Origin: Candidatus Flexifilum breve
GTDB taxonomy: Bacteria > Chloroflexota > Anaerolineae > Aggregatilineales > Phototrophicaceae
NCBI GenBank assembly: GCA_016717205.1
Contig: JADKGC010000010.1
Location: 231,036 to 295,035, forward strand
Direction of reading: 5' to 3'
DNA: 64,000 nt
Under the pieces are notes generated by a model. The model saw only the letters and a list, made by a program, of their open reading frames with translations, had not been told where the DNA came from and did no database searches. Of this stretch, positions 20,901 to 28,847 are shown piece by piece (position 1 is the stretch's first letter; each line of letters begins with the position of its first letter). A program made the position numbers and the translations under genes.

Positions 20901-21373
20901 CGTAGGGGCGACCCTCCACGTGAAGGCGCCTGATAAGTCTCAAACAATCGCAGCGGCTCTTACGTTTCAATCCCCCGTAGGGGCGACCCTCCACGTGAAG
21001 TGGGTAGTGCTTTTGCCTACCACATTGACCGCGCTAAGTTTCAATCCCCCGTAGGGGCGACCCTCCACGTGAAGTTCTGTTCGTGTTCGTCGTCGCCACG
21101 GCGGCTTTCGGTTTCAATCCCCCGTAGGGGCGACCCTCCACGTGAAGCCGCTGAAATCGTCGCGGAATCCGCCGCAGTCCTCCCGGGTTTCAATCCCCCG
21201 TAGGGGCGACACTCCACGTGAAGTGAGTTGAACGGTGTTGTGTTTTATACACACATCGAGTTTCAATCCCCCGTAGGGGCGACCCTCCACGTGAAGAGGG
21301 AGTGGAAAGCAGTTTCTGAGGAGAATTCAGATGAACGTTTCAATCCCCCGTAGGGGCGACCCTCCACGTGAAG
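17987..21373 (-). CRISPR. CRISPR array 2, about 46 repeats and 45 spacers
   Basis: Repeats are 37 bases: GTTTCAATCCCCCGTAGGGG then CGACCCTCCACGTGAAG on the plus strand. The first repeat (17987-18023) is degenerate, marking the old end; the leader is on the right, so transcription is on the minus strand and the transcribed repeat ends ATTGAAAC. Six neighbouring repeats at 20068-20476 carry CGCGTGAAG instead of CACGTGAAG, a sub-family inside the array. A two-spacer block (18613-18722) is repeated exactly at 18760-18869. The array directly precedes the WYL gene and the adaptation operon. Confidence 0.98.
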
Positions 21374-21640
21374 TGTCGTGTACCTCATTCTTCTAATCTA
21401 CTGTTTTTCTCAGTTTAACGCAAACTTTTCGCCCCCACTTGCAGGCGCTGCGCCACGGGCGGATCAGTTGCGTTTTTTCCTGCATGCCTGCGTCCAACTA
21501 CTTCCCGATCTGGTCAATTTACACCCCTACAACTCGTCGGAACGCGTTTGTGCACCCACTCAGCTCTGTTGGCGGCTCGGATGTACAAATGAGGGAAAAA
21601 TCCGGCGCTGAACGCTCTTTTATACTTCTCCGCAAGGAGA
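21374..21640 (-). promoter_or_regulatory. leader of CRISPR array 2
   Basis: Shares with the array 1 leader the blocks CTTCTAATCTACTG next to the newest repeat, GATCAGTTGCG with TTTTTTCCTGCA, and GGATGTACAAATGAGGGAAAA. It also serves as the upstream region of the WYL gene on the other strand, so array and regulator are divergently expressed. Confidence 0.8.
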
Positions 21641-21645
21641 GACGA

Positions 21646-23713
21646 ATGCACCAGCACTGTCAGGTTTTAAGCCAACGGACATGGTATCAATTACGCGTAA
21701 TCGCGCACGTTCATCGGCTGCGCTTTAGCACGCATTGGACGCGCGCCCAAGCGCACGAACAACTCTACCGACAGGTCGTTCAACGTCTTAAGCGCGCAGA
21801 GTTAACTCCAGCAGAACGCCGCGCGCTGCACAGTCTACAAGCAGCCGAAGGTTATTTGCCTCGGCATCAGTTCAGCCGGAATTTTGGCAGCATCCGTCCC
21901 TGTACTCAGCGCCGCCCCACCAATTGGCGTATCGGGCTCACGCCAGCCGAACGTCTCTGGCTGCTCGGCTTCATCGAACTCAGCCGGGACGGTCGGCAGG
22001 TCTGGCTCACATGGGAGGCCGCGGCGCTCCTGCCGCCGCTCCCGCAGCCGCAGCGCCTGTTGACCCCAATCCACGCGGAGACCCCTCGCGCTGGGCTCTG
22101 TACGGATGTAGCCGCGTTCCTCGGCACGCTCCTGCGGGTCGATGTTGTGCCCCGCTATGGGCGCTGGCTGCCGCCGCGTCTGCTGCGTCAGGTCAACGCT
22201 CAACTCCGGCTGCCCGGTGCGCTCGCTGGCGTGCGCAGCGAACGGAACGCCGGTCGCCTCAGCTTTCTGCATTATCTGGCGGAGGCCGCCGGATTGGTCG
22301 CGGTTCAGGGCGGCTTTCTCAAACCGAGCGCGGCGGCTTGGGACTGGCTGGCCCTGCCGCCGGATCAAGCGTGGGCACAGTTGTGGCAGGCGCTGGTGGC
22401 GGATCGGACGGCGCGGCGGATCTGGACGATCTACCGCGTGCCGGAGGTGGACGATGCGGTCTGGTCGGGCTTAGTCCGCTGGCTGAGCACCCTCGCACCG
22501 GGCAGCTATACCGCACCCTCCCTGATCGCCGCCTTGCATCCGTACTGTCCCGCGCTTGACTCTGAATCGCTGCTGCTGTCAGTCGAGATGCTGCTCGAAA
22601 CCATCTTCACTTGGCTCGGCTGGGCAACGTGGGAGGCGGATGCGGTGATCGTACATTCCCCTGCCCTCCCTGCGCCGCAACCGGCGGCGTTCAACCCGGC
22701 CACCCTGACGCTTGATCTAACTGCCCACCCGCCGCTGCTGCCCTATGCGCGCCTGCTCGGCTGGTGTGAGCCGGTTGACCAGCGCCTGACCTTTGATGAA
22801 GCGACTGTCCGCGCCGCCATTGCCCGCGGCGCGACCGCGCTGACGCTGGCGCAGACCATCGCGGACTTGAGTGACCCGCTCTCGGAAGCCGTGCTTGCGA
22901 CCTTCAAGCAGTGGGAACAAGCCGCACACGCCCTGCGGCTCGAAACGCTCACCGTCCTCACCGCCAGTGATCCCGCCGCGCTCGATGCCTTGTGTGCGGA
23001 TCGTGGTCTGCGCCCGCTGATCGAGAAACCGCTCTCACGCCACCATCTCGCCGTGCGTCCGGAACACGCGCCCGCCCTCTGTCGTCGTCTCCACCGCCGT
23101 GGTCAGCCGGTCACGGATCAACAGCCCCCACTGCCTCCATCTCCACCCGGCACCGAACTCTATGCCTACTGCTACCTCGCCGTGCGCGCGCTGCAGGGGT
23201 TGGGCGCAAAGGTCAGCTTGCCCGCCACCATTCCCGACGCGGTCCGGCGTTGGCTCGCTGATCAACTGCCCGCGCAGCAGGTCACGGCGCTCGATCAACT
23301 CGCCGCGCGGACGACCGACGCCTTCGCGCAGGCATTGGACGGTCACACCGAGCCACCGCCCATCACGCCGGACAATCCTGACGACATCTGCGCGGCGCTC
23401 CAGCAGGCTTACAACTTCGGTCAGGCCGTCACCATCGACTACTTTAGCCCGGCACGCGGCGCAGTCACGACGCGCTGCATTGAGCCGATCTGCTGGTACG
23501 AACGTGGGGCGCGCAGATGTCGAAGCATGGTGCGATCTGGACGGTGATACCCGCATTTTCCGCGTAGATCGCGTGCTGCGTGTCCACGACCGCCCCACCA
23601 CTGAGCCACCCGCTCAACCTCAACCGACCGTCAGGCGTTGTGACCCGCTTGATCCGGCTCGGGCTACGCCCGATCATGCCCCATTGAACGCGCCTGTTGT
23701 CTGCCCTCTCTGA
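21646..23713 (+). pseudogene. WYL-domain regulator with helicase-associated region, frameshifted near its end
   Basis: The start is the ATG at 21646 (AAGGAGAG upstream). The long N-terminal part resembles the helicase-associated region of large WYL proteins, with a segment LRLETLTVLTASDPAALDAL. Near 23400 a WYL-type fold begins (AVTIDYFSPARG, CIEPICWYERGA). At about 23511-23517 the frame is lost: the first frame stops at 23547, while the next frame continues sensibly as VEAWCDLDGDTRIFRVDRVL and stops at 23713. WYL proteins sense nucleotides or ssDNA and often control CRISPR loci. Its place beside the array 2 leader and ahead of the adaptation genes fits such a role. Either an assembly indel or a damaged gene. 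Confidence 0.78.
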
Positions 23714-23862
23714 ATTCGGGGAGGGATCGGGGGTGGGGTCAGTTTTGTTTGCTCTGCCCAAAACCCGAATCCCTTCGGGGAAAAACCGGAACTGACTCGG
23801 CTGAGTCAAACCGCGTTTTCCGGCATCCTAGAGCTATCGCTCATCCATACAGGAGTGCTCCC

Positions 23863-23985
23863 ATGAACGGGAAACACCAGTGGCTCATGCGCGGCTGTGC
23901 GCTCAGCGTGTTTCTGGGCTTTACGCTGCTGTGCATTGTGTCGGCCTTCGGCGTTGTCGCCATCGTCCAGACGGTTGTCAATTAG
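23863..23985 (+). CDS. 40-aa single-pass membrane protein
   Basis: MNGKHQWLMRGC is followed by one hydrophobic helix (about residues 13-36) and ends VQTVVN. AGGAG lies nine bases upstream of the ATG. It is 14 bases before the GTPase gene and surely co-transcribed with it. The size suggests a membrane anchor or partner for the GTPase. No family recognised. Confidence 0.6.
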   Translation: MNGKHQWLMRGCALSVFLGFTLLCIVSAFGVVAIVQTVVN

Positions 23986-23999
23986 AAAGCGAGGAGATC

Positions 24000-24965
24000 A
24001 TGACCCCTAAAGAACTGCTCAACCATGTCCTGCCGAGCGACGTCCCGGATTTGCTCGGTCAATTGAATTGGACGCTCCCCCCGTCCGACCCGCCGGAAGC
24101 AGAACCGGAGATTGGGACAACCGCGCGGATTGCGGTCGTCGGTCAGTCCGGCGTCGGCAAAAAGACGCTCTGCAACACGCTCTGGGGCTGGAATGCGGTC
24201 ACCGCCAACGGCGAAGCCGTCCGCCGCTTCGGTCGCCTGACGCTCATCGATCTGCCGACTGAGGCCGGCGGCGCGCCGGAACTCACCGCGCATCTCAGCG
24301 ACGCGCAGATGATCATCTATGTGCTGGATGCCGCGCGTCCAGCCAGCGAAAGCGACTTCCTGTGGCTGTCCCGCCTGCGCGCCCTCAATCTCCCGGTGCT
24401 CGCCGCCGCCAATAAGGTCGATCTCGTCGAAGGGGCGGCGCTCAAGCAGTCCTTGGCCGTGCTGCGCCAACGTCTTGCCGTCCCGGTCATTCCGGTGAGC
24501 GCCATCAACCTGTACCAGGTACACCACCAGTTTCTGCCCGCCGTCCTCAAAGCCTTCCCGGAAACCGCCGAGGCACTCGCCGGTGAAATCGCTGGACTGC
24601 GCCGCCGCGTCGCCGGGCAGATGACTGTCCGCGCCGCTGTCTCCAGCGTCTTCTTCAGCCTGCGCGCTGAGCGCGACCCCGATCAGCAGGATGTCGCCCT
24701 GCTCGTCAGCCTGCAAATGCGTCTCATGCGCCGCATCGGCATGCTGTACGGCTACCGTCCGCGCGGCGGTCACGGGCGCGAGCTCGTGCTCATGCTCGCG
24801 CTGCGCTTCTTGTTCCGCCGCGCCTTGTGGCTCGCGGGGCGCTATCCGCTGGCGCGCGCGTGGATGCTCAACGGCACGCTCGCCCTGGTCACGACCATGC
24901 TGGTCGGGCGTTTCGCCGTGATCTACTACAGCGCGTCCCTGCCCGGCTGGCTGCGCTGGCTGTAA
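24000..24965 (+). CDS. small GTPase with C-terminal hydrophobic (DUF697-like) domain
   Basis: 321 residues; GAGGAG precedes the ATG. G1 is GQSGVGKKTL (residues about 47-56), the G3 region is LIDLPTEAGG, G4 is NKVD and a G5-like SAI follows, so nucleotide binding is very likely; the usual G3 D-x-x-G is unusual here. Residues about 215-321 are helical and hydrophobic (FRRALWLAGRYPLARAWMLN, TTMLVGRFAVIYYSA), like the membrane-associated DUF697 tail of Era/YcjX-type GTPases. It heads the reverse transcriptase-cas1 operon together with the 40-aa membrane protein. GTPases are not standard Cas proteins, so its role is unknown. Confidence 0.8.
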   Translation: MTPKELLNHVLPSDVPDLLGQLNWTLPPSDPPEAEPEIGTTARIAVVGQSGVGKKTLCNTLWGWNAVTANGEAVRRFGRLTLIDLPTEAGGAPELTAHLSDAQMIIYVLDAARPASESDFLWLSRLRALNLPVLAAANKVDLVEGAALKQSLAVLRQRLAVPVIPVSAINLYQVHHQFLPAVLKAFPETAEALAGEIAGLRRRVAGQMTVRAAVSSVFFSLRAERDPDQQDVALLVSLQMRLMRRIGMLYGYRPRGGHGRELVLMLALRFLFRRALWLAGRYPLARAWMLNGTLALVTTMLVGRFAVIYYSASLPGWLRWL

Positions 24966-25043
24966 TCGGAGATAGCCATCGTCGGAGCACTTTCAGCGGT
25001 CATTGCCCGCTGCTGAGTGTTCCGACGGCAGGCGCAACTGCCT

Positions 25044-25913
25044 ATGGACGCTTCCGAAACGATCTTTTCCATCCATGCGCTGCGCCGGGCGTGGCAGTGG
25101 GTGCGGCGCGGTGGCGTCATGCCCGGCACCGACGGCGTTACGCTGGAGCGTTTCAATACGGCGCTCGACAGTGAACTCAACCGCTTGCGCCACCATGTGC
25201 TGACCGGGGTCTACCAACCCTATCCGGTGCGCCGCTTCTTCCTCAAAAAGTCGAATGGGAAGCAGCGTCCCATCTCAGTGTGGACGGTGCGCGACCGGGT
25301 GGCGCAGCGCGTCGTTCACGACTACCTGACCGTGCCGTTCGAAGCGATCTTTCTCGCATGTAGCTACGGTTTTCGCCCCGGTCGCTCGACGGAAGACGCA
25401 GTGCAGGCCGTCATTCGCGCTCGCGACTCCGGTCAACTCTGGGTGCTGGATGCCGACATCGCGGACTGCTTCGGCAGCATTCCCTTGCAGCCGCTGCAGG
25501 GTCAGGTCGCCCGGGTGATCGATCAGCCGCTCGTCAATCACTTGCTTGATGTGTGGCTGCATACCCCCATCGCCGGTCGGCGCGGCGAAATCGCGGGGGT
25601 CTCACAGGGTGGCATCATTTCGCCGCCACTGGCGAATCTCTACCTGCATCGCTTCGACGAAATGATCACCGCCGCGCTGCCGCGTTCCACCCTCGTGCGC
25701 TTCGCCGACGATTTTGTGCTCCTCTCCTTCACCGAAGAGGACTCCGTCTGGTCGCTGGACGTGGCGCGGCGCTCGCTGGAAAACCTGCATCTGCGTCTGA
25801 ATCTGCGCAAGACGCGCCTCGTCACGTTTGATGAAGGTTTCACATTTCTCGGTGCCACGTTCAAAGGGCGCTGGCATCGGTTGGCAACAGAGAAAGGCGA
25901 AGACTCACCATGA
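25044..25913 (+). CDS. CRISPR-associated reverse transcriptase (group II intron-like)
   Basis: 289 residues from the ATG at 25044; a GTG at 25017 in frame is possible. RT motifs appear in order: GTDGVTLERF, FFLKKSNGKQRPISV, YGFRPGRST, VLDADIADCFGSI, GVSQGGIISPPLANLYLH, and the catalytic RFADDFVLL (FADD near residue 220). It ends after the palm, lacking the maturase and endonuclease parts of intron enzymes. The stop overlaps the cas1 start by ATGA. RTs next to or fused to Cas1 in type III systems allow spacer capture from RNA, and this separate but coupled arrangement probably does the same. Active site intact. Confidence 0.93.
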   Translation: MDASETIFSIHALRRAWQWVRRGGVMPGTDGVTLERFNTALDSELNRLRHHVLTGVYQPYPVRRFFLKKSNGKQRPISVWTVRDRVAQRVVHDYLTVPFEAIFLACSYGFRPGRSTEDAVQAVIRARDSGQLWVLDADIADCFGSIPLQPLQGQVARVIDQPLVNHLLDVWLHTPIAGRRGEIAGVSQGGIISPPLANLYLHRFDEMITAALPRSTLVRFADDFVLLSFTEEDSVWSLDVARRSLENLHLRLNLRKTRLVTFDEGFTFLGATFKGRWHRLATEKGEDSP

Positions 25914-26907
25914 CGACCGTTTACGTCCGCGAGCATGGCGCGGTCATCCGCAAAAGCGGCGAAGTGCTGCGCGTGACCTCCGGCAATACGGATCTGCTGC
26001 GCATCCCCCTCGCCGACCTGACCCAGCTCGTGTTGATGGGCAACGTCCAGCTCACCACCCCGGCGGCCATTTTGCTGCTGCGCATGGAAGTCGACGTGGT
26101 GTTCATGAGCTACTACGGCAAGTTCTACGGCCGCCTCAATCCGAATCAGTCCAAGTACGCCGAACTCCGCCATCAGCAGCTGCGCCTGTGCGATGATTCG
26201 GCGCGCTCATTGGCGCTCTCCCGGCGCATCGTCGCGGGCAAAGTCGCCAATCAGCGCGTAGTGCTGCTGCGCCGCGCCGACGGTATCCCGCAAATGACGA
26301 ATACCGTCGATGGGATGCTGCAAATGGGTAAGCGCGGCGACAGCGCCGCCGACCTCGATCAACTACGCGGCTTCGAGGGCAAAGCAGCCGCCTATTACTT
26401 TCAAGCCTTGCGTCTGCTGCTCGACCCGGCGTGGGGCTTCGAGGCGCGCAAGTATTACCCACTACCTGATCCGATCAACGCACTGCTCAGCCTCGCCTAT
26501 TCGCTGCTGCGCAAAGATGTCGAAGCCAACTTGCAGATCGTCGGGCTGGACTCGTATCTCGGCTTTTTCCACACCCTCGGCTATGACCGTCCCGCGCTGG
26601 CGCTCGACCTGATGGAGGATTCCGTCCCACCATCGCGGATGGGATCGTGCTCAACCTTGTACGCGGCGGCCAGATCACCCTGGATGACTTTGTCACGACC
26701 AACGATCCTGATCTACCCGTGCGTATGTCGCGTGAAGCAGCGGATACACTGCTCACCGCCTACGAACAGCGTCTTGAGGAAAAGATCGAAGCGCCGGATG
26801 GCAGTGGCAAAACGCCATACCGCCGCGTGATCGAGCTTCAGGCGCGGCAAATCGCGCGGATCGTGCGCGGCGAAGCAACCGACTATCAACCTGTGATTAT
26901 GCGTTAG
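25910..26907 (+). pseudogene. cas1: Cas1 integrase, one-base frameshift near 26620
   Basis: The first frame runs MTTVYVREHGAVIRK to LALDLMED, then loses register. The other frame picks up as LNLVRGGQITLDDFV and ends VIELQARQIARIVRGEATDY at 26907; restoring one base at about 26617-26622 gives the expected EFRPTIADGIVLNLV. The metal-binding residues of Cas1 all lie before the break: glutamate in GFEGKAA, histidine in FFHTLGYDRP and aspartate in ALALDLM. Restored length is about 332 residues, normal for Cas1. It integrates spacers together with Cas2. Since the rest of the operon is intact, a sequencing deletion in a short T or A run is a real possibility. Confidence 0.93.
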
Positions 26908-26916
26908 GAGGACATT

Positions 26917-27180
26917 ATGCCCGATATGCTGCTCGTCGGTCACGGCGGCGCGATCAACACCGCGCATGTGATCGCCGTGGCGTCCATCAAGTCAGCGCCC
27001 GTGCAGCGGCTTCTGAAAGCCACGCCACCGGAGCGCGTGCTCGACCTCACTTACGGTTATCCGCGCCACGCCATCATCTTGTTTGCGACGGGCTGGATTG
27101 TGATCTCCAACCGCACGCCGCAGGAATTGGCGCGCGCTTTGCACAGTGCGGAGGACGATCATGCCCCGCCGTGGTGGTGA
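26917..27180 (+). CDS. DUF370 / RemA-like protein
   Basis: 87 residues with TAGGAGG before the ATG. The pattern LLVGHGGAINTAHVIAVASI, then SAPVQRLL, RVLDLTYGYPRHAIILF and VISNRTPQELARAL follows the RemA/DUF370 family, ring-forming DNA-binding regulators best known for biofilm control in Bacillus. It sits nine bases after cas1 and overlaps the RNase H gene by 20 bases, so it is an integral part of the adaptation operon. It could regulate the locus or bend DNA at the leader during integration; both are guesses. Confidence 0.75.
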   Translation: MPDMLLVGHGGAINTAHVIAVASIKSAPVQRLLKATPPERVLDLTYGYPRHAIILFATGWIVISNRTPQELARALHSAEDDHAPPWW

Positions 27181-27613
27181 GGTAATCTTGTACGCGGATG
27201 GAGCGACGGCTCGTGACCAGGCAGGTGCGGGCGCCATCGCGCTCACGCGACGCCGTGAGGTACTGGCGCTGGCCAATCGCCCCCTGCCCCTCATGACGAA
27301 TAACGAAGCCGAGTATAGCGGTCTGCTCCTCGCACTGGAACTGGCAGCATCACTCGGCGCATTGGCAATTGAAATCCGCCTTGACAGTGAGGTTGTGGTC
27401 GGCCAAATGGCCGGACGCTGGGCAGTCAACAGCCCCAAGCTGAAAATCCCACATCAACAGGCTTGCGTGCTGGCGCGCGGCTTTCAACACATCACGTACA
27501 AGCACGTTCCGCGCGAACTCAACGAAGTCGCCGACGCGCTGGCGACCGAAGCCGCGGCTGGGCGCGTGTGGCGGATGCTGCGCACAGAGTCGGTCGAAGA
27601 TGGCGAGGCTTAG
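27161..27613 (+). CDS. free-standing RNase HI-like nuclease
   Basis: 150 residues from the ATG at 27161 (GGAGGAC upstream). The four acidic residues of RNase HI are seen in order: D in ILYADGAT, E in NNEAEYSGLLLAL, D in RLDSEVVVGQM and D in NEVADALATEA. RNase H removes RNA from RNA-DNA hybrids. Its position between the DUF370 gene and cas2, four bases before the latter, in an operon headed by a reverse transcriptase, suggests it clears the RNA strand after cDNA is made so that Cas1-Cas2 can insert double-stranded DNA. Confidence 0.9.
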   Translation: MPRRGGEVILYADGATARDQAGAGAIALTRRREVLALANRPLPLMTNNEAEYSGLLLALELAASLGALAIEIRLDSEVVVGQMAGRWAVNSPKLKIPHQQACVLARGFQHITYKHVPRELNEVADALATEAAAGRVWRMLRTESVEDGEA

Positions 27614-27616
27614 TTC

Positions 27617-27892
27617 ATGCTGTGGGTGATCAGCTACGATGTCACTGACGCCAAACGCCGGAGCAAAATCAGCAAACTACTGGAGGGCTATGGTCGCCGC
27701 GCGCAGTACAGCGTTTTCGAGTGCGATATCGACGACCAGAAGTGCGCTATATTGGCGAAGCGCCTCGAGCGCGAAATTGATCCCGCCGAGGACGACATTC
27801 GCTTCTACCCACTCAACGGTGCGGATTTGCAACGTGTGCGCGTCCTCGGCAAAGCAGAAATCCAGTACAAGAAGGGATTCTACATCACCTAA
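27617..27892 (+). CDS. cas2: Cas2
   Basis: 91 residues, normal Cas2 size. It starts MLWVISYDVTDAKRRSKISK, with the conserved aspartate at residue 8, and contains GYGRRAQYSVFECDI and IRFYPLN typical of the family. Cas2 forms the central dimer of the spacer-integration complex with Cas1. Last gene of the adaptation operon; it converges on the membrane CARF gene with 24 bases between them. Confidence 0.95.
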   Translation: MLWVISYDVTDAKRRSKISKLLEGYGRRAQYSVFECDIDDQKCAILAKRLEREIDPAEDDIRFYPLNGADLQRVRVLGKAEIQYKKGFYIT

Positions 27893-27916
27893 CGGCTACA
27901 TCAGGCCGAGTCGAAG

Positions 27917-28753
27917 TCAGGTCTTTTCGCTCGCATTACGCATAATCTGAGTACGCAAATTACCGCTGTCAAGAAAGATGAATTTCTTCTCTTTCGCAGT
28001 GAAGTCCGGTTCGCCATTGCTGTCGCGCGGTGTAGCTAAGTAGGTAAGTGGACAACCACTAGCAAACGCGGCCGCAGCTAAACCTGCGGTCATAGCTTTT
28101 GTCCCCGCAGTAACATCGATGACACTGTTTTCGAGATCATTCAGCTCGCTCAATGTCTTTGACGCGGCATCAAAGCTTTGTTCAGCACTGTCCGTGTTGT
28201 AAATTCCGTGAAGTTCTATGTGCAGCAGTGTATTGGAATACTCGGTCTTGAGGCGTTGATAGGCTTGAGCGACAGCCTGATTAGACGGATCATGCGGGTT
28301 CACAGCAAACTCGGCACCTGTGTCTGGATCAACCTGCAGTACCGAGATCAAATGAAGCTGTTTTTCGCTATCCTGGCTCAGTCCATGCCATGCGATAATG
28401 TCGCGAATCACCCCCAAATTATCATTGCCGTCAGGTCGAACAGAAAACGGGCTCAATGCCGTAATCACATACCGTTTTTTGGGTACAGTAGATTTCTCGC
28501 TGAGCTTGATATTCACTGTAATTCCTCTCCAGTAAACAAAGAAAGCAATTGCGCCCAAGCCAAATCCGACAGCGCCTCCGAGTAATGCACGGAAAAACAA
28601 AGCTATGCCGGTATCTACATCTGTAAAAAGCGAAAATAGACCATTACCCCACACAGCAAAAGATAGACCCCCAAGTATAAAAGTGAGGATCAAGGATGGT
28701 GGGGGATCACTCCGTAGATCGAGAAGTGCGACGGCTAGCCAGCGAAACTTCAA
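27917..28753 (-). CDS. membrane-anchored CARF protein, probable type III effector
   Basis: 278 residues. The TTG at 28753 is chosen as start because AAGGAGG lies six bases upstream; an ATG at 28771 is also in frame but would bury that site. Two transmembrane helices (about residues 19-42 and 49-75) precede a soluble domain. Its C-terminal part holds the CARF signature SVIDVTAGTKAMTAGLAAAA followed by GCPLTYL, as in sensors of cyclic oligoadenylate. Membrane CARF proteins such as Cam1 disturb the membrane when Cas10 makes the second messenger, and the same is likely here. It lies 94 bases downstream of the effector operon on the same strand. Confidence 0.82.
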   Translation of the reverse strand: MKFRWLAVALLDLRSDPPPSLILTFILGGLSFAVWGNGLFSLFTDVDTGIALFFRALLGGAVGFGLGAIAFFVYWRGITVNIKLSEKSTVPKKRYVITALSPFSVRPDGNDNLGVIRDIIAWHGLSQDSEKQLHLISVLQVDPDTGAEFAVNPHDPSNQAVAQAYQRLKTEYSNTLLHIELHGIYNTDSAEQSFDAASKTLSELNDLENSVIDVTAGTKAMTAGLAAAAFASGCPLTYLATPRDSNGEPDFTAKEKKFIFLDSGNLRTQIMRNASEKT

Positions 28754-28847
28754 GTTATGCCTCCTTCCCATAATGAATCTTCACGAGCAACGCCAAGGAT
28801 TACCATTCTAGCTAGGCAATCCTTGGCAGATCCGAGTGGGTCACCGC

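Noticed and set aside
13692..21203. Many reading frames across the CRISPR arrays with repeated GASVRAN or GRPYGGLK peptides
   Set aside because: They are translations of the 37-base repeats and not genes.
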